Shown here piece after piece: positions 9,138 to 16,934 of a DNA stretch of 64,000 nt (the stretch's first letter is position 1; each line of letters opens with the position of its first letter). The DNA lies in assembly GCF_030766725.1 (NCBI RefSeq), contig NZ_JARQWR010000003.1, positions 186,001 to 250,000 of the forward strand, read 5' to 3'. The notes beneath the pieces were generated by a model. The model saw nothing but the letters and a program-made list of their open reading frames with translations, was not told the origin of the DNA and made no database searches. The position numbers were made by a program, and so were the translations under genes. Origin of the DNA: Flavobacterium aerium (GTDB lineage Bacteria > Bacteroidota > Bacteroidia > Flavobacteriales > Flavobacteriaceae).

Positions 9138-9548
9138 CTATGAATCAATAAAACTCAACATCCAGTGTACTCCAAACTGATCTGTAATACTGCCCAGTAC
9201 TACACCATAGAAGTTTTTCTCGATGGGAAGGCTTTTGATTCTTTTTACAGATAATTTTTTATAATAACTTTTTAATTCCTTTTCACTTGTACAATTCAAT
9301 AGGAGTGCCATTGCATTTCCTTTCACTAAACCTTTTTCTTCTACCATATCGGAGGCCATTAATATAGCCCGATCACTTTTTAATATCGAATGAAGAATTA
9401 TTTTTTTCATTGGTTTTGGTAAAGCAGCCGAAAGTGGTGAATCATCAATCGTTTGAAAGAATAATTCACCACCAAAGCATTTTTTATAAAATGTCATTGC
9501 TTGACGGCAGTTGCCATTAAACGTTAGGTATCCGTTAATTGTAGGCAT
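9138..9548 (-). CDS. VOC superfamily protein, PhnB-like
   Basis: A 136-residue protein with the vicinal-oxygen-chelate fold pattern of PhnB-like members: it begins INGYLTFNGNCRQAMTFYKK and ends TDQFGVHWMLSFID, the usual C-terminal strand. Such proteins are single-domain glyoxalase/bleomycin-resistance relatives that often bind a metal and act on small reactive compounds. It is the last gene of a minus-strand run with an alpha/beta hydrolase, another VOC protein and an SRPBCC protein, separated from the hydrolase by 66 bases. The substrate is unknown. Confidence 0.85.
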   Translation of the reverse strand: MPTINGYLTFNGNCRQAMTFYKKCFGGELFFQTIDDSPLSAALPKPMKKIILHSILKSDRAILMASDMVEEKGLVKGNAMALLLNCTSEKELKSYYKKLSVKRIKSLPIEKNFYGVVLGSITDQFGVHWMLSFIDS

Positions 9549-9614
9549 TGATTTTGATATTTTAGATTGTATATCTCTTGTTTTGAGTACAAAAACCCAA
9601 ATCTTATCTCTTCT

Positions 9615-10508
9615 CTATTTTGTATTTAGAAAAGTATTAATCATAGGAATTAATTTATCTGTCGACATCATTAAGGAAACATGAGTCATACCGGGTATGA
9701 TAGCCAATTGTGATTTTGGAAGTCCCGCAATATCTCCTGATACTCCACCACCTAATAGTCGATACATAGATGCCGTTTGTTTTAAATCTACACCATCATT
9801 ATCACCCATAATTAACAAGGTAGGTGATTTGATATTCTTCATGTTTTCATCTCCTAAACTGTATTCTTTTTTCTCTGATTCTATCATTTTTCCAATAAAT
9901 TTATGCCAGTGTCCCGCATCGGGTGCTAATCTTTTATATTCAGCATATAAAGGCGTATTATCGAAAAAGTCAGGTTGAAAGGATTGAAACATTGCTTTCA
10001 CTTCTGGTAACCATCCATCGCTTTTATAGGTGGAGGATAGTATCACCAATTTATTCACTAACTCTGGATTTTTAATAGCCAATTGAAAGGCTACTGTTCC
10101 TCCTAAACTATATCCTATTACATCTACATTCTTCAATTTCAAATATTGCAATACTCCAGCCGCATCACTAGCTAAACCCTCATAGGATATAGGGCGTTCG
10201 ATATCTGCCGTTCTACCGTGTCCTTGCATCTCAATAGCAATAACTTTTCTTGTTTTGGAAAGTTCAGGAATGAGTTCAGACCAGTTCATATCTATACTCA
10301 TAAATGCTCCATGTAATAATAGTATTGGCTCACCTTCACCATATACTTCATAGTACAATTTCATTCCATTTACAGGGGCATAGCCAGTTATTTTCTCTGG
10401 TTGTTTACTCTTTTTCATAGGGTTTTGTGCATCTATTGATTGAACGTTTATAAATAATAACAGTAGTAAAACAAGGCATTTACTGATGATTAATTCTTTC
10501 GTTTTCAT
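9615..10508 (-). CDS. Alpha/beta hydrolase with signal peptide
   Basis: A 297-residue hydrolase with an N-terminal signal peptide (to about residue 28, SIDAQ). The oxyanion-hole motif LLLHGAFMS is at 63-71, the nucleophile elbow GYSLGG at 132-137 (Ser134), an acidic residue in MGDNDGVD at 234-241, and the catalytic His276 in PGMTHVS. It therefore should be an active serine esterase or lipase-like enzyme outside the cytoplasm. It sits 16 bases downstream of a VOC gene in a likely operon. Substrate unknown. Confidence 0.88.
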   Translation of the reverse strand: MKTKELIISKCLVLLLLLFINVQSIDAQNPMKKSKQPEKITGYAPVNGMKLYYEVYGEGEPILLLHGAFMSIDMNWSELIPELSKTRKVIAIEMQGHGRTADIERPISYEGLASDAAGVLQYLKLKNVDVIGYSLGGTVAFQLAIKNPELVNKLVILSSTYKSDGWLPEVKAMFQSFQPDFFDNTPLYAEYKRLAPDAGHWHKFIGKMIESEKKEYSLGDENMKNIKSPTLLIMGDNDGVDLKQTASMYRLLGGGVSGDIAGLPKSQLAIIPGMTHVSLMMSTDKLIPMINTFLNTK

Positions 10509-10524
10509 AGGGTTTAATTTTATA

Positions 10525-10932
10525 TTATCCTGGCAATTTGCTCATATCCATATAGAGTACTCCCCATAAATGTCCATCCAAATCTTCAAAACTACGTTTT
10601 TGCATGAATCCGTAATCTTTTGGTTCTGAAGGCTCAGTTCCACCTGCTTCAATGGCTTTTGAAACAATTTGGTTTACTCTATCATTACTTTCTACAGAGA
10701 ATGAATGAAATACTGTGGTGTTCGTTTTGGGATCTGAAATTTTCTTTGTTGTAAATTCTTTGAATTTTGGATGCGTCAGCAGCATGATAAAGAATTCGGC
10801 ATCTTTGTAAAACATGCATGCTCCCGTATTATCAGAAAATTGAGGATTATTTGCAAATCCAATTTTGGTATAAAAGTCCATCGCTTTTTGAAGGTCCGCT
10901 ACCGGTAGGTTGATAAAAAGATTTGTTGCCAT
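10525..10932 (-). CDS. VOC superfamily (glyoxalase-like) protein
   Basis: A 135-residue single VOC domain. It starts NLFINLPVADLQKAMDFYTK, the classic first beta-alpha unit, and ends RSFEDLDGHLWGVLYMD, the terminal strand with a conserved Asp-Gly-His. This group is commonly annotated as glyoxalase/bleomycin-resistance relatives; members of this kind are often lactoylglutathione-lyase-like without proven activity. It lies 31 bases after the SRPBCC gene and 16 bases before the hydrolase, so co-transcription is likely. Confidence 0.88.
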   Translation of the reverse strand: MATNLFINLPVADLQKAMDFYTKIGFANNPQFSDNTGACMFYKDAEFFIMLLTHPKFKEFTTKKISDPKTNTTVFHSFSVESNDRVNQIVSKAIEAGGTEPSEPKDYGFMQKRSFEDLDGHLWGVLYMDMSKLPG

Positions 10933-10963
10933 TTTATTGATTTTTATAGATGAATAATTCGTT

Positions 10964-11383
10964 CTAGTTATTTTCTACATGTTTTTTGAAGTTGTTCAAA
11001 ATAGATTGCCAACCTTCTCTTTGCATTTCCACAGGATTCATTTGTTCTGCATCAAAAGTTTCTACAATTTCTGTTACGCCCTCTTGTGTTTTAAACAGAA
11101 TTTTTACTTTTCTTCCGTCACTCATTGTATACTCAATAGATTTATGGGTATCAACGACATCATACACTCCTTCAAAATCAAAACCAAAACTTCCATCTTT
11201 GGCTTCCATACGTGTTAAGAATGCTCCTCCTACTTTTAAGTCATTTTCTGCTTTTGGTGTATGCCAATCATCCGAAGCCGTTGTCCATTTTACAATGTGT
11301 TTTGGATCATTCCATAATTGCCATACTTTTTCTACTGGAGCATTGATTTTTGCTTCTACAGTAACGTTTGTTTTTGTTTCCAT
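10964..11383 (-). CDS. SRPBCC / AHSA1-domain protein
   Basis: A 139-residue AHSA1-type protein. Residues 8-30 (VEAKINAPVEKVWQLWNDP region) form the first strand-helix unit and the C-terminus GWQSILNNFKKHVE the long helix that closes the hydrophobic cavity. These proteins bind hydrophobic ligands. First gene of the minus-strand run that continues into the two VOC proteins and the hydrolase, and divergent from a GlxA-type regulator, which makes regulation by that regulator likely. Confidence 0.9.
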   Translation of the reverse strand: METKTNVTVEAKINAPVEKVWQLWNDPKHIVKWTTASDDWHTPKAENDLKVGGAFLTRMEAKDGSFGFDFEGVYDVVDTHKSIEYTMSDGRKVKILFKTQEGVTEIVETFDAEQMNPVEMQREGWQSILNNFKKHVENN

Positions 11384-11420
11384 TTTTATTGTTTGTTTTG
11401 GTTAATTAATTTCTACTATA

Positions 11421-11428
11421 CAAACTTA
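11421..11428 (-). promoter_or_regulatory. Candidate -7 box of the SRPBCC operon
   Basis: On the minus strand the sequence is TAAGTTTG, a full match to the Bacteroidota -7 consensus TAnnTTTG, 38 bases before the ATG at 11383. No convincing -33 TTG was found at the expected distance. Confidence 0.55.
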
Positions 11429-11511
11429 CAATCGATTACAAAAATATTAAATGTGTATACACGACAATCAAAGGGTGTTTTGCGACAAAAAAAATATAGT
11501 ATATTTATCAC

Positions 11512-12504
11512 ATGAAAAATGTATCCATATTAGTACCCGAAACTGCTATTATTGAAGCTGTAGCAGATCCACATTATATGTTTAAGGCTGTAAATCAATT
11601 TTTACAAGCTTCTGGGAAACCTGCATTATTTAATGTTCAGCTTGTAGGTCTTACCAAGCAAGTGAAATTGAATGGTAGTTTATTTACAGTACACACCGAT
11701 CAACTTATTAAAGATGTTGAAAAAACAGATTTAATCTTTATTCCAGCCATCAGTGGGGATATTACAACAGCTCTACAGTTGAATAAGCGTCTTGTGCCTT
11801 GGATTGTTGACCAATATCAAAAAGGTGCTGAAGTGGCTTCTTTATGTATTGGCGCTTTCTTATTAGCCTCTACAGGTTTATTGAATGGGAAAAAATGTTC
11901 AACACACTGGAATGCTGCTAATGAATTTCGGACTATGTTTCCTGAAGTCGAACTAGTTGACGGCAGTATTATTACAGAAGAAAAAGGAATCTACTCTAGT
12001 GGTGGCGCAAATTCTTATTGGACACTACTACTCCATTTAGTAGAAAAATATACAGATCGTGATACTGCTATATTAGCTTCAAAATTTTTTGCAGTTGACA
12101 TTGATCGTAACAGCCAGGCTGCTTTTGCCATGTTTCAAGGGCAAAAAGATCATAAAGATGAAGCTATAAAAACCGTACAAGATTATATTGAAAATAATAT
12201 TGAGGACAAAATCACAATTGATCAATTGGCAGATATGGTTTCAATAGGCCGTAGAACATTTGAAAGACGCTTTAAACAGGCTACTAACAATTCTGTATTA
12301 GAATATATCCAAAGGGTAAAAATTGAAGCAGCCAAGCGTAATCTGGAAAACAACAGAAAAAACATCAACGATGTTATGTATGATGTTGGTTATACTGATA
12401 CAAAGGCTTTTCGAACGGTATTCAAAAAAATAACTGGATTGTCGCCTGTAGAATACCGTAATAAGTATAATAAAATGGCACAAGAATCTGTAATCGCACA
12501 ATAA
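11512..12504 (+). CDS. GlxA-type transcriptional regulator (DJ-1/PfpI domain plus AraC HTH)
   Basis: A 330-residue regulator. Residues 1 to about 195 form a DJ-1/PfpI amidotransferase-like domain with Cys112 at the nucleophile elbow (ASLCIGAFLLA). Residues about 220-325 form an AraC helix-turn-helix pair: IDQLADMVSIGRRTFERRFK and the second motif DVGYTDTKAFRTVFKKITG. Length and order match the GlxA family. It is divergent from the SRPBCC-VOC-hydrolase operon across 128 bases and probably controls it. A near-consensus -7 box (TATATTTA) precedes the ATG. Confidence 0.92.
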   Translation: MKNVSILVPETAIIEAVADPHYMFKAVNQFLQASGKPALFNVQLVGLTKQVKLNGSLFTVHTDQLIKDVEKTDLIFIPAISGDITTALQLNKRLVPWIVDQYQKGAEVASLCIGAFLLASTGLLNGKKCSTHWNAANEFRTMFPEVELVDGSIITEEKGIYSSGGANSYWTLLLHLVEKYTDRDTAILASKFFAVDIDRNSQAAFAMFQGQKDHKDEAIKTVQDYIENNIEDKITIDQLADMVSIGRRTFERRFKQATNNSVLEYIQRVKIEAAKRNLENNRKNINDVMYDVGYTDTKAFRTVFKKITGLSPVEYRNKYNKMAQESVIAQ

Positions 12505-12580
12505 GGTCTTCTACTATACATCTTTAAATCTGTCTTTATGCTCCATCATATAGGCAGATTTTTTCTTTACCATCAACTTA

Positions 12581-12613
12581 CTATACAAAAGTATAGCAGT
12601 TACTTTTGTATAG
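12581..12613. promoter_or_regulatory. 13-bp inverted-repeat operator overlapping a -7 box
   Basis: CTATACAAAAGTA (12581-12593) and its exact reverse complement TACTTTTGTATAG (12601-12613) flank a 7-base spacer. The right arm contains TACTTTTG, a full match to TAnnTTTG, so a bound regulator would cover the promoter of the DsbA-like gene whose ATG lies 38 bases downstream. Within the left part, CTATAC and GTATAG also form a nested repeat. Typical for a dimeric MarR/HxlR-type repressor, but no such gene is in the window. Confidence 0.75.
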
Positions 12614-12651
12614 CATTTATTCGTAAATTTGTATTTCAAATTAAAGATACA

Positions 12652-13371
12652 ATGGAACAAAAAATGAAAATAGAAATATGGAGCGACATCATGTGTCCAT
12701 TTTGTTATATCGGAAAACACCGCATGGAAAAAGCTCTTGAATTATTTCCTAATCGCAATGAGCTGGAAGTTGTTTGGAAAAGCTTTCAATTGCATCCACA
12801 AATACAATATGATTCTACTAAAGATGCTTATGATGTAGTAGCAGAAATGAAAGGTGTCCCAAAAGATCAAATGAAAAGCTCTTTTACACAAATTGAAAAT
12901 ATGGCCAATGATCTTGGAATCAAATTTGATTTTAATCATGTGAAAATGGCTAATACTTATGATGCACTGCGATTAGTACATCTTGCTGAAAAATATCATC
13001 TTGCTACCGAAGCTAAAGAAACTTTATTCAAAGCTTTTTTTGAAGAAGGCAAGAATTTAAGTGATTCATCAATCTTATTAGAATTAGGACTATCCATTGG
13101 TTTACCTAAACAAGAGATTGAAGATATGCTGGCTTCAGAAGTATACGCAGATGAAATGAATGAGGACCTTTATGAGGCGACACAGATTGGTGTAAGAGGT
13201 GTTCCTTTTTTCGTGTTTAATCGAAAGTATGCTGTTTCTGGTGCACAACCAGTGGAGGCTTTTGTGCAAACCATAGAGAAATCATATGCGGAATGGAAAA
13301 AAGAAAATCCAACCGTAAAATTAGAAATTATTGAAGGGCAATCTTGTACTCCAGACGGAATCTGTGAATAA
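12652..13371 (+). CDS. DsbA family (FrnE-like) oxidoreductase
   Basis: A 239-residue DsbA-fold protein with the redox motif Cys15-Pro-Phe-Cys18 (SDIMCPFCYIG) and the cis-Pro region GVRGVPFFVFN. FrnE-like members are cytoplasmic thiol-disulfide enzymes linked to redox stress. No signal peptide is present. The ATG at 12652 is chosen because the longer open frame from 12538 would start inside the operator and promoter. A C-terminal CTPDGIC carries two more Cys residues. Monocistronic, closed by a terminator. Confidence 0.88.
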   Translation: MEQKMKIEIWSDIMCPFCYIGKHRMEKALELFPNRNELEVVWKSFQLHPQIQYDSTKDAYDVVAEMKGVPKDQMKSSFTQIENMANDLGIKFDFNHVKMANTYDALRLVHLAEKYHLATEAKETLFKAFFEEGKNLSDSSILLELGLSIGLPKQEIEDMLASEVYADEMNEDLYEATQIGVRGVPFFVFNRKYAVSGAQPVEAFVQTIEKSYAEWKKENPTVKLEIIEGQSCTPDGICE

Positions 13372-13394
13372 TCCTTTCAGAACAATGAATAGAG

Positions 13395-13422
13395 AAAGAC
13401 TGGTTGATTCCAGTCTTTTTTG
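13395..13422 (+). terminator. Intrinsic terminator after the DsbA-like gene
   Basis: A 9-bp stem AAAGACTGG/CCAGTCTTT (13395-13403 with 13410-13418) with a 6-base loop and a T run, 23 bases after the stop codon. Confidence 0.88.
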
Positions 13423-13548
13423 TTTATAATAATTATCTACTTTGGTCCAATAATTCAATAAAATATTCCTTTTTTGGCGAACTATTTTACTCCTAATTTA
13501 TTTACCTTCGTTTTGAAGAAAGAATACATTTTCAATAATTATCGAAGT

Positions 13549-14820
13549 ATGGAGAATTACAGTATCGTCATATTTATTTTAGCCATTATGATTGGGTTAT
13601 CGGCAGTCGCAAATAAGATAAAATTACCGTATCCCATATTATTAATTATTGCAGGAATTGCTATTGGTTTTATACCTGATATACCCGAAATTAGTATTGA
13701 ATCGGATATTGTTTTTCTTATTTTCCTACCACCTCTACTCTATGAAGCGGCTTTCAATATTCCATCACATGAATTCAAAACTCATATCAATACCATTAGT
13801 ACTTTAGCCATATCCTTGGTTTTTATAACTGCTGTGGGAATTGCAGCTACAGCGCATTTTCTAATTCCAGAAATGACATGGCCTCTGGCTTTTGTTTTGG
13901 GGGCAATACTATCGGCTACCGATGCCGTTGCTGCCATGAGTATAACAAAAGGCTTAGGATTATCTCATAAAACCAAAACTATTTTAGAAGGAGAAAGTCT
14001 TATTAATGATGCTTCTGCCTTAGTCGCTTATAAGTTTGCTGTGGCAGCTGTAACGGGAACTGCTTTCGTATTGTGGAAAGCTTCCTTACAATTTGTTATT
14101 CTATTAGTCGGTGGATTATTAATCGGTATTGTAATGGGTAAAATACTAGCCTTTATTCTAAAACGAGTGCATGAAAATCATATGGTAACCATTAGTTTTA
14201 TGTTGCTCATGCCCTTTGTAACCTATCAGATTGCTGAGGAATTGAATGTTTCTGGTGTAATTTCGGTTGTTACTTTAGGATTAGGAATTGCCCGATTCAG
14301 TAATAAAATTTTTCCTGAACCATTAAAACAGGAATCCAAATCGATTTGGGATATTATTATCTTCATCTTAAATGGATTAATTTTCATTTTAATTGGATTA
14401 GAGCTTCCCTATGTAACCAAATCAATTCCAAATGATCAACTCATTCCTTATACCCTCTATGCTTTAATCATTTGTATTGTTGCTTTATTACTCCGCACAG
14501 CGAGAGTTTTTTTACAACAAGTAAATCTTAAAAAAGCTTTTCAGAAAAATAAATGGAAGATTACAGAACATGCCCTCTTGGATATACGCACGAGTATTAT
14601 CATTAGTTGGTCGGGTATGCGTGGTATTGTTTCCCTCGCATTAGCTTTGGGATTACCTGTAATTATGCTCAATGGAGAACATTTCCCTGAACGCAGTGCT
14701 ATTATCTTCATCTCGGTTGTAGTGGTTCTGTTTACACTTATTGGACAAGGGCTTACCTTGCCTTGGATAGTAAAAATGTTGACCAAAAAAGACCCTAATA
14801 ACAAACCCGAGACTTTATAA
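13549..14820 (+). CDS. Na+/H+ antiporter, CPA1 family
   Basis: A 423-residue protein with about 12 transmembrane helices. The core signature GESLINDASALVAYKFA carries the conserved Asn-Asp pair of CPA1 antiporters in the ion-binding helix, and SATDAVAAMS precedes it. It exchanges Na+ (or K+) for protons across the inner membrane. Start at 13549 is preferred to an open frame from 13474 because Met-Glu-Asn leads directly into the first helix. A near-consensus -7 box TACCTTCG lies at 13503-13510. No long C-terminal regulatory domain is present. Confidence 0.93.
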   Translation: MENYSIVIFILAIMIGLSAVANKIKLPYPILLIIAGIAIGFIPDIPEISIESDIVFLIFLPPLLYEAAFNIPSHEFKTHINTISTLAISLVFITAVGIAATAHFLIPEMTWPLAFVLGAILSATDAVAAMSITKGLGLSHKTKTILEGESLINDASALVAYKFAVAAVTGTAFVLWKASLQFVILLVGGLLIGIVMGKILAFILKRVHENHMVTISFMLLMPFVTYQIAEELNVSGVISVVTLGLGIARFSNKIFPEPLKQESKSIWDIIIFILNGLIFILIGLELPYVTKSIPNDQLIPYTLYALIICIVALLLRTARVFLQQVNLKKAFQKNKWKITEHALLDIRTSIIISWSGMRGIVSLALALGLPVIMLNGEHFPERSAIIFISVVVVLFTLIGQGLTLPWIVKMLTKKDPNNKPETL

Positions 14821-14861
14821 AATTTAAATTGTAACTTTCCATAGATCAAAACACCAATATT

Positions 14862-15413
14862 ATGAAGTCTATAATTCTATTGTTTCTAGTCAGTTTATCC
14901 ACCTATGGTCAGATTATAGAAGATATTCCTATTGACGATCAAAAAGGCGTTCATTTTAATACCAACTTACAAGTTGAAGGTAAAACAAAAGAGGAGCTTT
15001 ACACCATTGCTAAAGAGTTTATAACGGTGCCTTTTAAATCTTCTATTGTTTCCATTCAAACGGAGGATAAAGAACAAGGTCTTATTATTGCTAAAGCAAG
15101 TTCCTTTATAGAAATTAGTTCCGGAATCCTATATGCAGAAAGATTTCGCATGGATTACATCTTTAAAATTCAATGTAGAGATAATGTATTACAATATGAA
15201 ATTTATGACATTACCTACTTAGGACGTTCGGGTTTTCGCAATGCAGAAACTATATTCGAAAAATCGTATTACTATAGAGAAAATGGAAAACCCAAATCGA
15301 TTCCAGAAAAATTTAAATTACAAACTCAAAAAAAGGTAACTTCAATTCAGGATTTACTGATCGCATCTATTAAAAGTCCTGTAGTTCCTACTGAAAATAG
15401 CAAAAAACAATAA
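14862..15413 (+). CDS. DUF4468 domain-containing exported protein
   Basis: A 183-residue protein with a signal peptide (residues 1-16, ending TYGQ). Residues about 20-125 match the DUF4468 pattern (TBP-like fold): a first strand with GVHFNTNLQVEGKTKEELY, then IIAKASSFIEIS and YIFKIQCRDNVLQYEIYDI. Function of the family is unknown; members are envelope proteins of Bacteroidota. It follows the antiporter by 41 bases on the same strand and could be co-transcribed. Confidence 0.8.
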   Translation: MKSIILLFLVSLSTYGQIIEDIPIDDQKGVHFNTNLQVEGKTKEELYTIAKEFITVPFKSSIVSIQTEDKEQGLIIAKASSFIEISSGILYAERFRMDYIFKIQCRDNVLQYEIYDITYLGRSGFRNAETIFEKSYYYRENGKPKSIPEKFKLQTQKKVTSIQDLLIASIKSPVVPTENSKKQ

Positions 15414-15415
15414 AA

Positions 15416-15580
15416 TCAATAAAGCCCTTTAATAAATTGGTAGTCTTTCTCTAATGGGTTTATTTTATTATTAATCTCTTTTTCTTTAGTAAGGCGTAAT
15501 GCCATGATATTGATCTTGACTACATATACTACTGATAGTAATACAAAAATGACAATCATGATGGCTAATGTTTGTACCAT
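15416..15580 (-). CDS. 54-residue single-pass membrane protein next to the cytochrome pair
   Basis: A small open frame found by reading the gap: 54 codons starting at ATG 15580, only 7 bases after the stop of the second cytochrome subunit on the same strand. Residues 5-22 (LAIMIVIFVLLSVVYVVK) form one transmembrane helix, followed by a basic and acidic tail (ALRLTKEKEINNKINPLEKD) facing the cytoplasm by the positive-inside rule. Spacing and topology resemble small subunits such as CydX or CcoQ that accompany oxidases. The link to the cytochromes is inferred from position; no family match is claimed. Confidence 0.65.
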   Translation of the reverse strand: MVQTLAIMIVIFVLLSVVYVVKINIMALRLTKEKEINNKINPLEKDYQFIKGLY

Positions 15581-15587
15581 TTCTTAT

Positions 15588-16934
15588 TTATTTTAAGGTT
15601 AAAATGTATTCTGATAATTCTGATAATTTATCTTCTGATAGTTGCTGAAAACCAGGCATTTGAGGATAATCCGCCCTTTTCTTTCCAGGGTTTTTAATCC
15701 AACTTTTTAATCCTGCGCTATTATCTTTATAGATTGATGCCATTTCTGTCACAGGTGGTCCTACCAATTTTTCAGTTGGTTTATGACAACTCGCACAGTA
15801 CTGATTGAATGTTTTCTTTCCTTTATCTGCCGTAGAAATTTCCGCAGTATTTCCTTGTTTTTCAAGCTGTTTACGTTTGGCAATGGCTTCTTTTTTAATT
15901 TTCTGAAATTGTTCTGTTTTTATATGTACTAGCTCTTGGTGTTTTTCCAAGGCATTGGCACGGTATATCTGACGTCCAGAACCCATAAACAATACTGTTA
16001 TACTCATAAGTATAGCCACTTTATAAAAGTTTTTACCAATATTCTCTTTTGCTCCTAGCAAGCCTTTCCACATCATAAACATTGCAGGTAAAGCGATACT
16101 GGCTCCTGCCAAAATAACTAGAATTAGATTCCATCCAATTCCTTTTGAGGGCAAGGTCAATAATACAATCGGACCAATCATAAATTGCCCAATAGAACAC
16201 ATCAATGCTAATGAATATCCTTTCTTCTGAATATCATATCGGGTTAATTGAAAGAATAATTTCTCAAAGGGATAATTCTTTCTACTCATATACCAAAACA
16301 GAAACAATCCTGTAACTGATAATGATGCTAGCAAAAAGTGTAAATATCTTGGAAATACATTGGGTAAGGTCAAAGCGCTCATAAAGCCTTTTACAACAGC
16401 CCATTTCTCTGGAAAGAGCATCAAATTGATATTGGTTAGAAAAATTAACGGAATGAACAAAAAAATCAATACCGCCAATCCTAATATTGAAATATGCAGT
16501 GCTTTATTATGCTCTAATAACTTCCATGTATATTTATGTAAATAGGTTAATAAGAACGCAATAGACACAAGTGGAATAACAGCAATCCATACTAATCCCG
16601 TTAATGCATTTGCCGAATAAAAATAGATGGTATATAATACATTAATACTGAGTAAGGGTGCCACGCCTAGTACAACAGCAATACTCTTGTTGACCGTTGT
16701 CGTTTTTGCAATTTCATAAGCTAAAGTATCGTATTCTTTATTTCGCAAACCTTTAATTTCTGCCCATAAAGTCAGAATAGAACCGCCTAGCATCAGATTT
16801 ACAAATACAATATGCAATAGGAATGAAATTACCAGAATAATAACCAACATCCATTCGGGTAAGGGTAATTCTAAGGGAATATCTTTTGGTACAGGAGTTG
16901 CGTTGGCTTGGAGAAATATAAACAAACTATTCAT
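15588..16934 (-). CDS. Membrane cytochrome subunit with C-terminal cytochrome c domain
   Basis: A 448-residue protein with about 9 hydrophobic helices (residues 25-335) and a C-terminal monohaem cytochrome c domain with Cys380-Ala-Ser-Cys-His384, a haem-facing GPPV and an axial Met candidate in QMPGF. A coiled Lys/Glu-rich linker (340-365) joins the parts. Its start overlaps the end of the preceding gene by 8 bases, so the two are translationally coupled. With that gene it forms a two-subunit membrane cytochrome complex, likely moving electrons between quinol and periplasmic acceptors or oxygen. The exact complex type is unresolved. Confidence 0.75.
   Translation of the reverse strand: MNSLFIFLQANATPVPKDIPLELPLPEWMLVIILVISFLLHIVFVNLMLGGSILTLWAEIKGLRNKEYDTLAYEIAKTTTVNKSIAVVLGVAPLLSINVLYTIYFYSANALTGLVWIAVIPLVSIAFLLTYLHKYTWKLLEHNKALHISILGLAVLIFLFIPLIFLTNINLMLFPEKWAVVKGFMSALTLPNVFPRYLHFLLASLSVTGLFLFWYMSRKNYPFEKLFFQLTRYDIQKKGYSLALMCSIGQFMIGPIVLLTLPSKGIGWNLILVILAGASIALPAMFMMWKGLLGAKENIGKNFYKVAILMSITVLFMGSGRQIYRANALEKHQELVHIKTEQFQKIKKEAIAKRKQLEKQGNTAEISTADKGKKTFNQYCASCHKPTEKLVGPPVTEMASIYKDNSAGLKSWIKNPGKKRADYPQMPGFQQLSEDKLSELSEYILTLK

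Noticed and set aside
10986-11405. Open frame on the plus strand opposite the SRPBCC gene
   Set aside because: Mirror of a conserved gene, no family features, overlaps the real gene fully.
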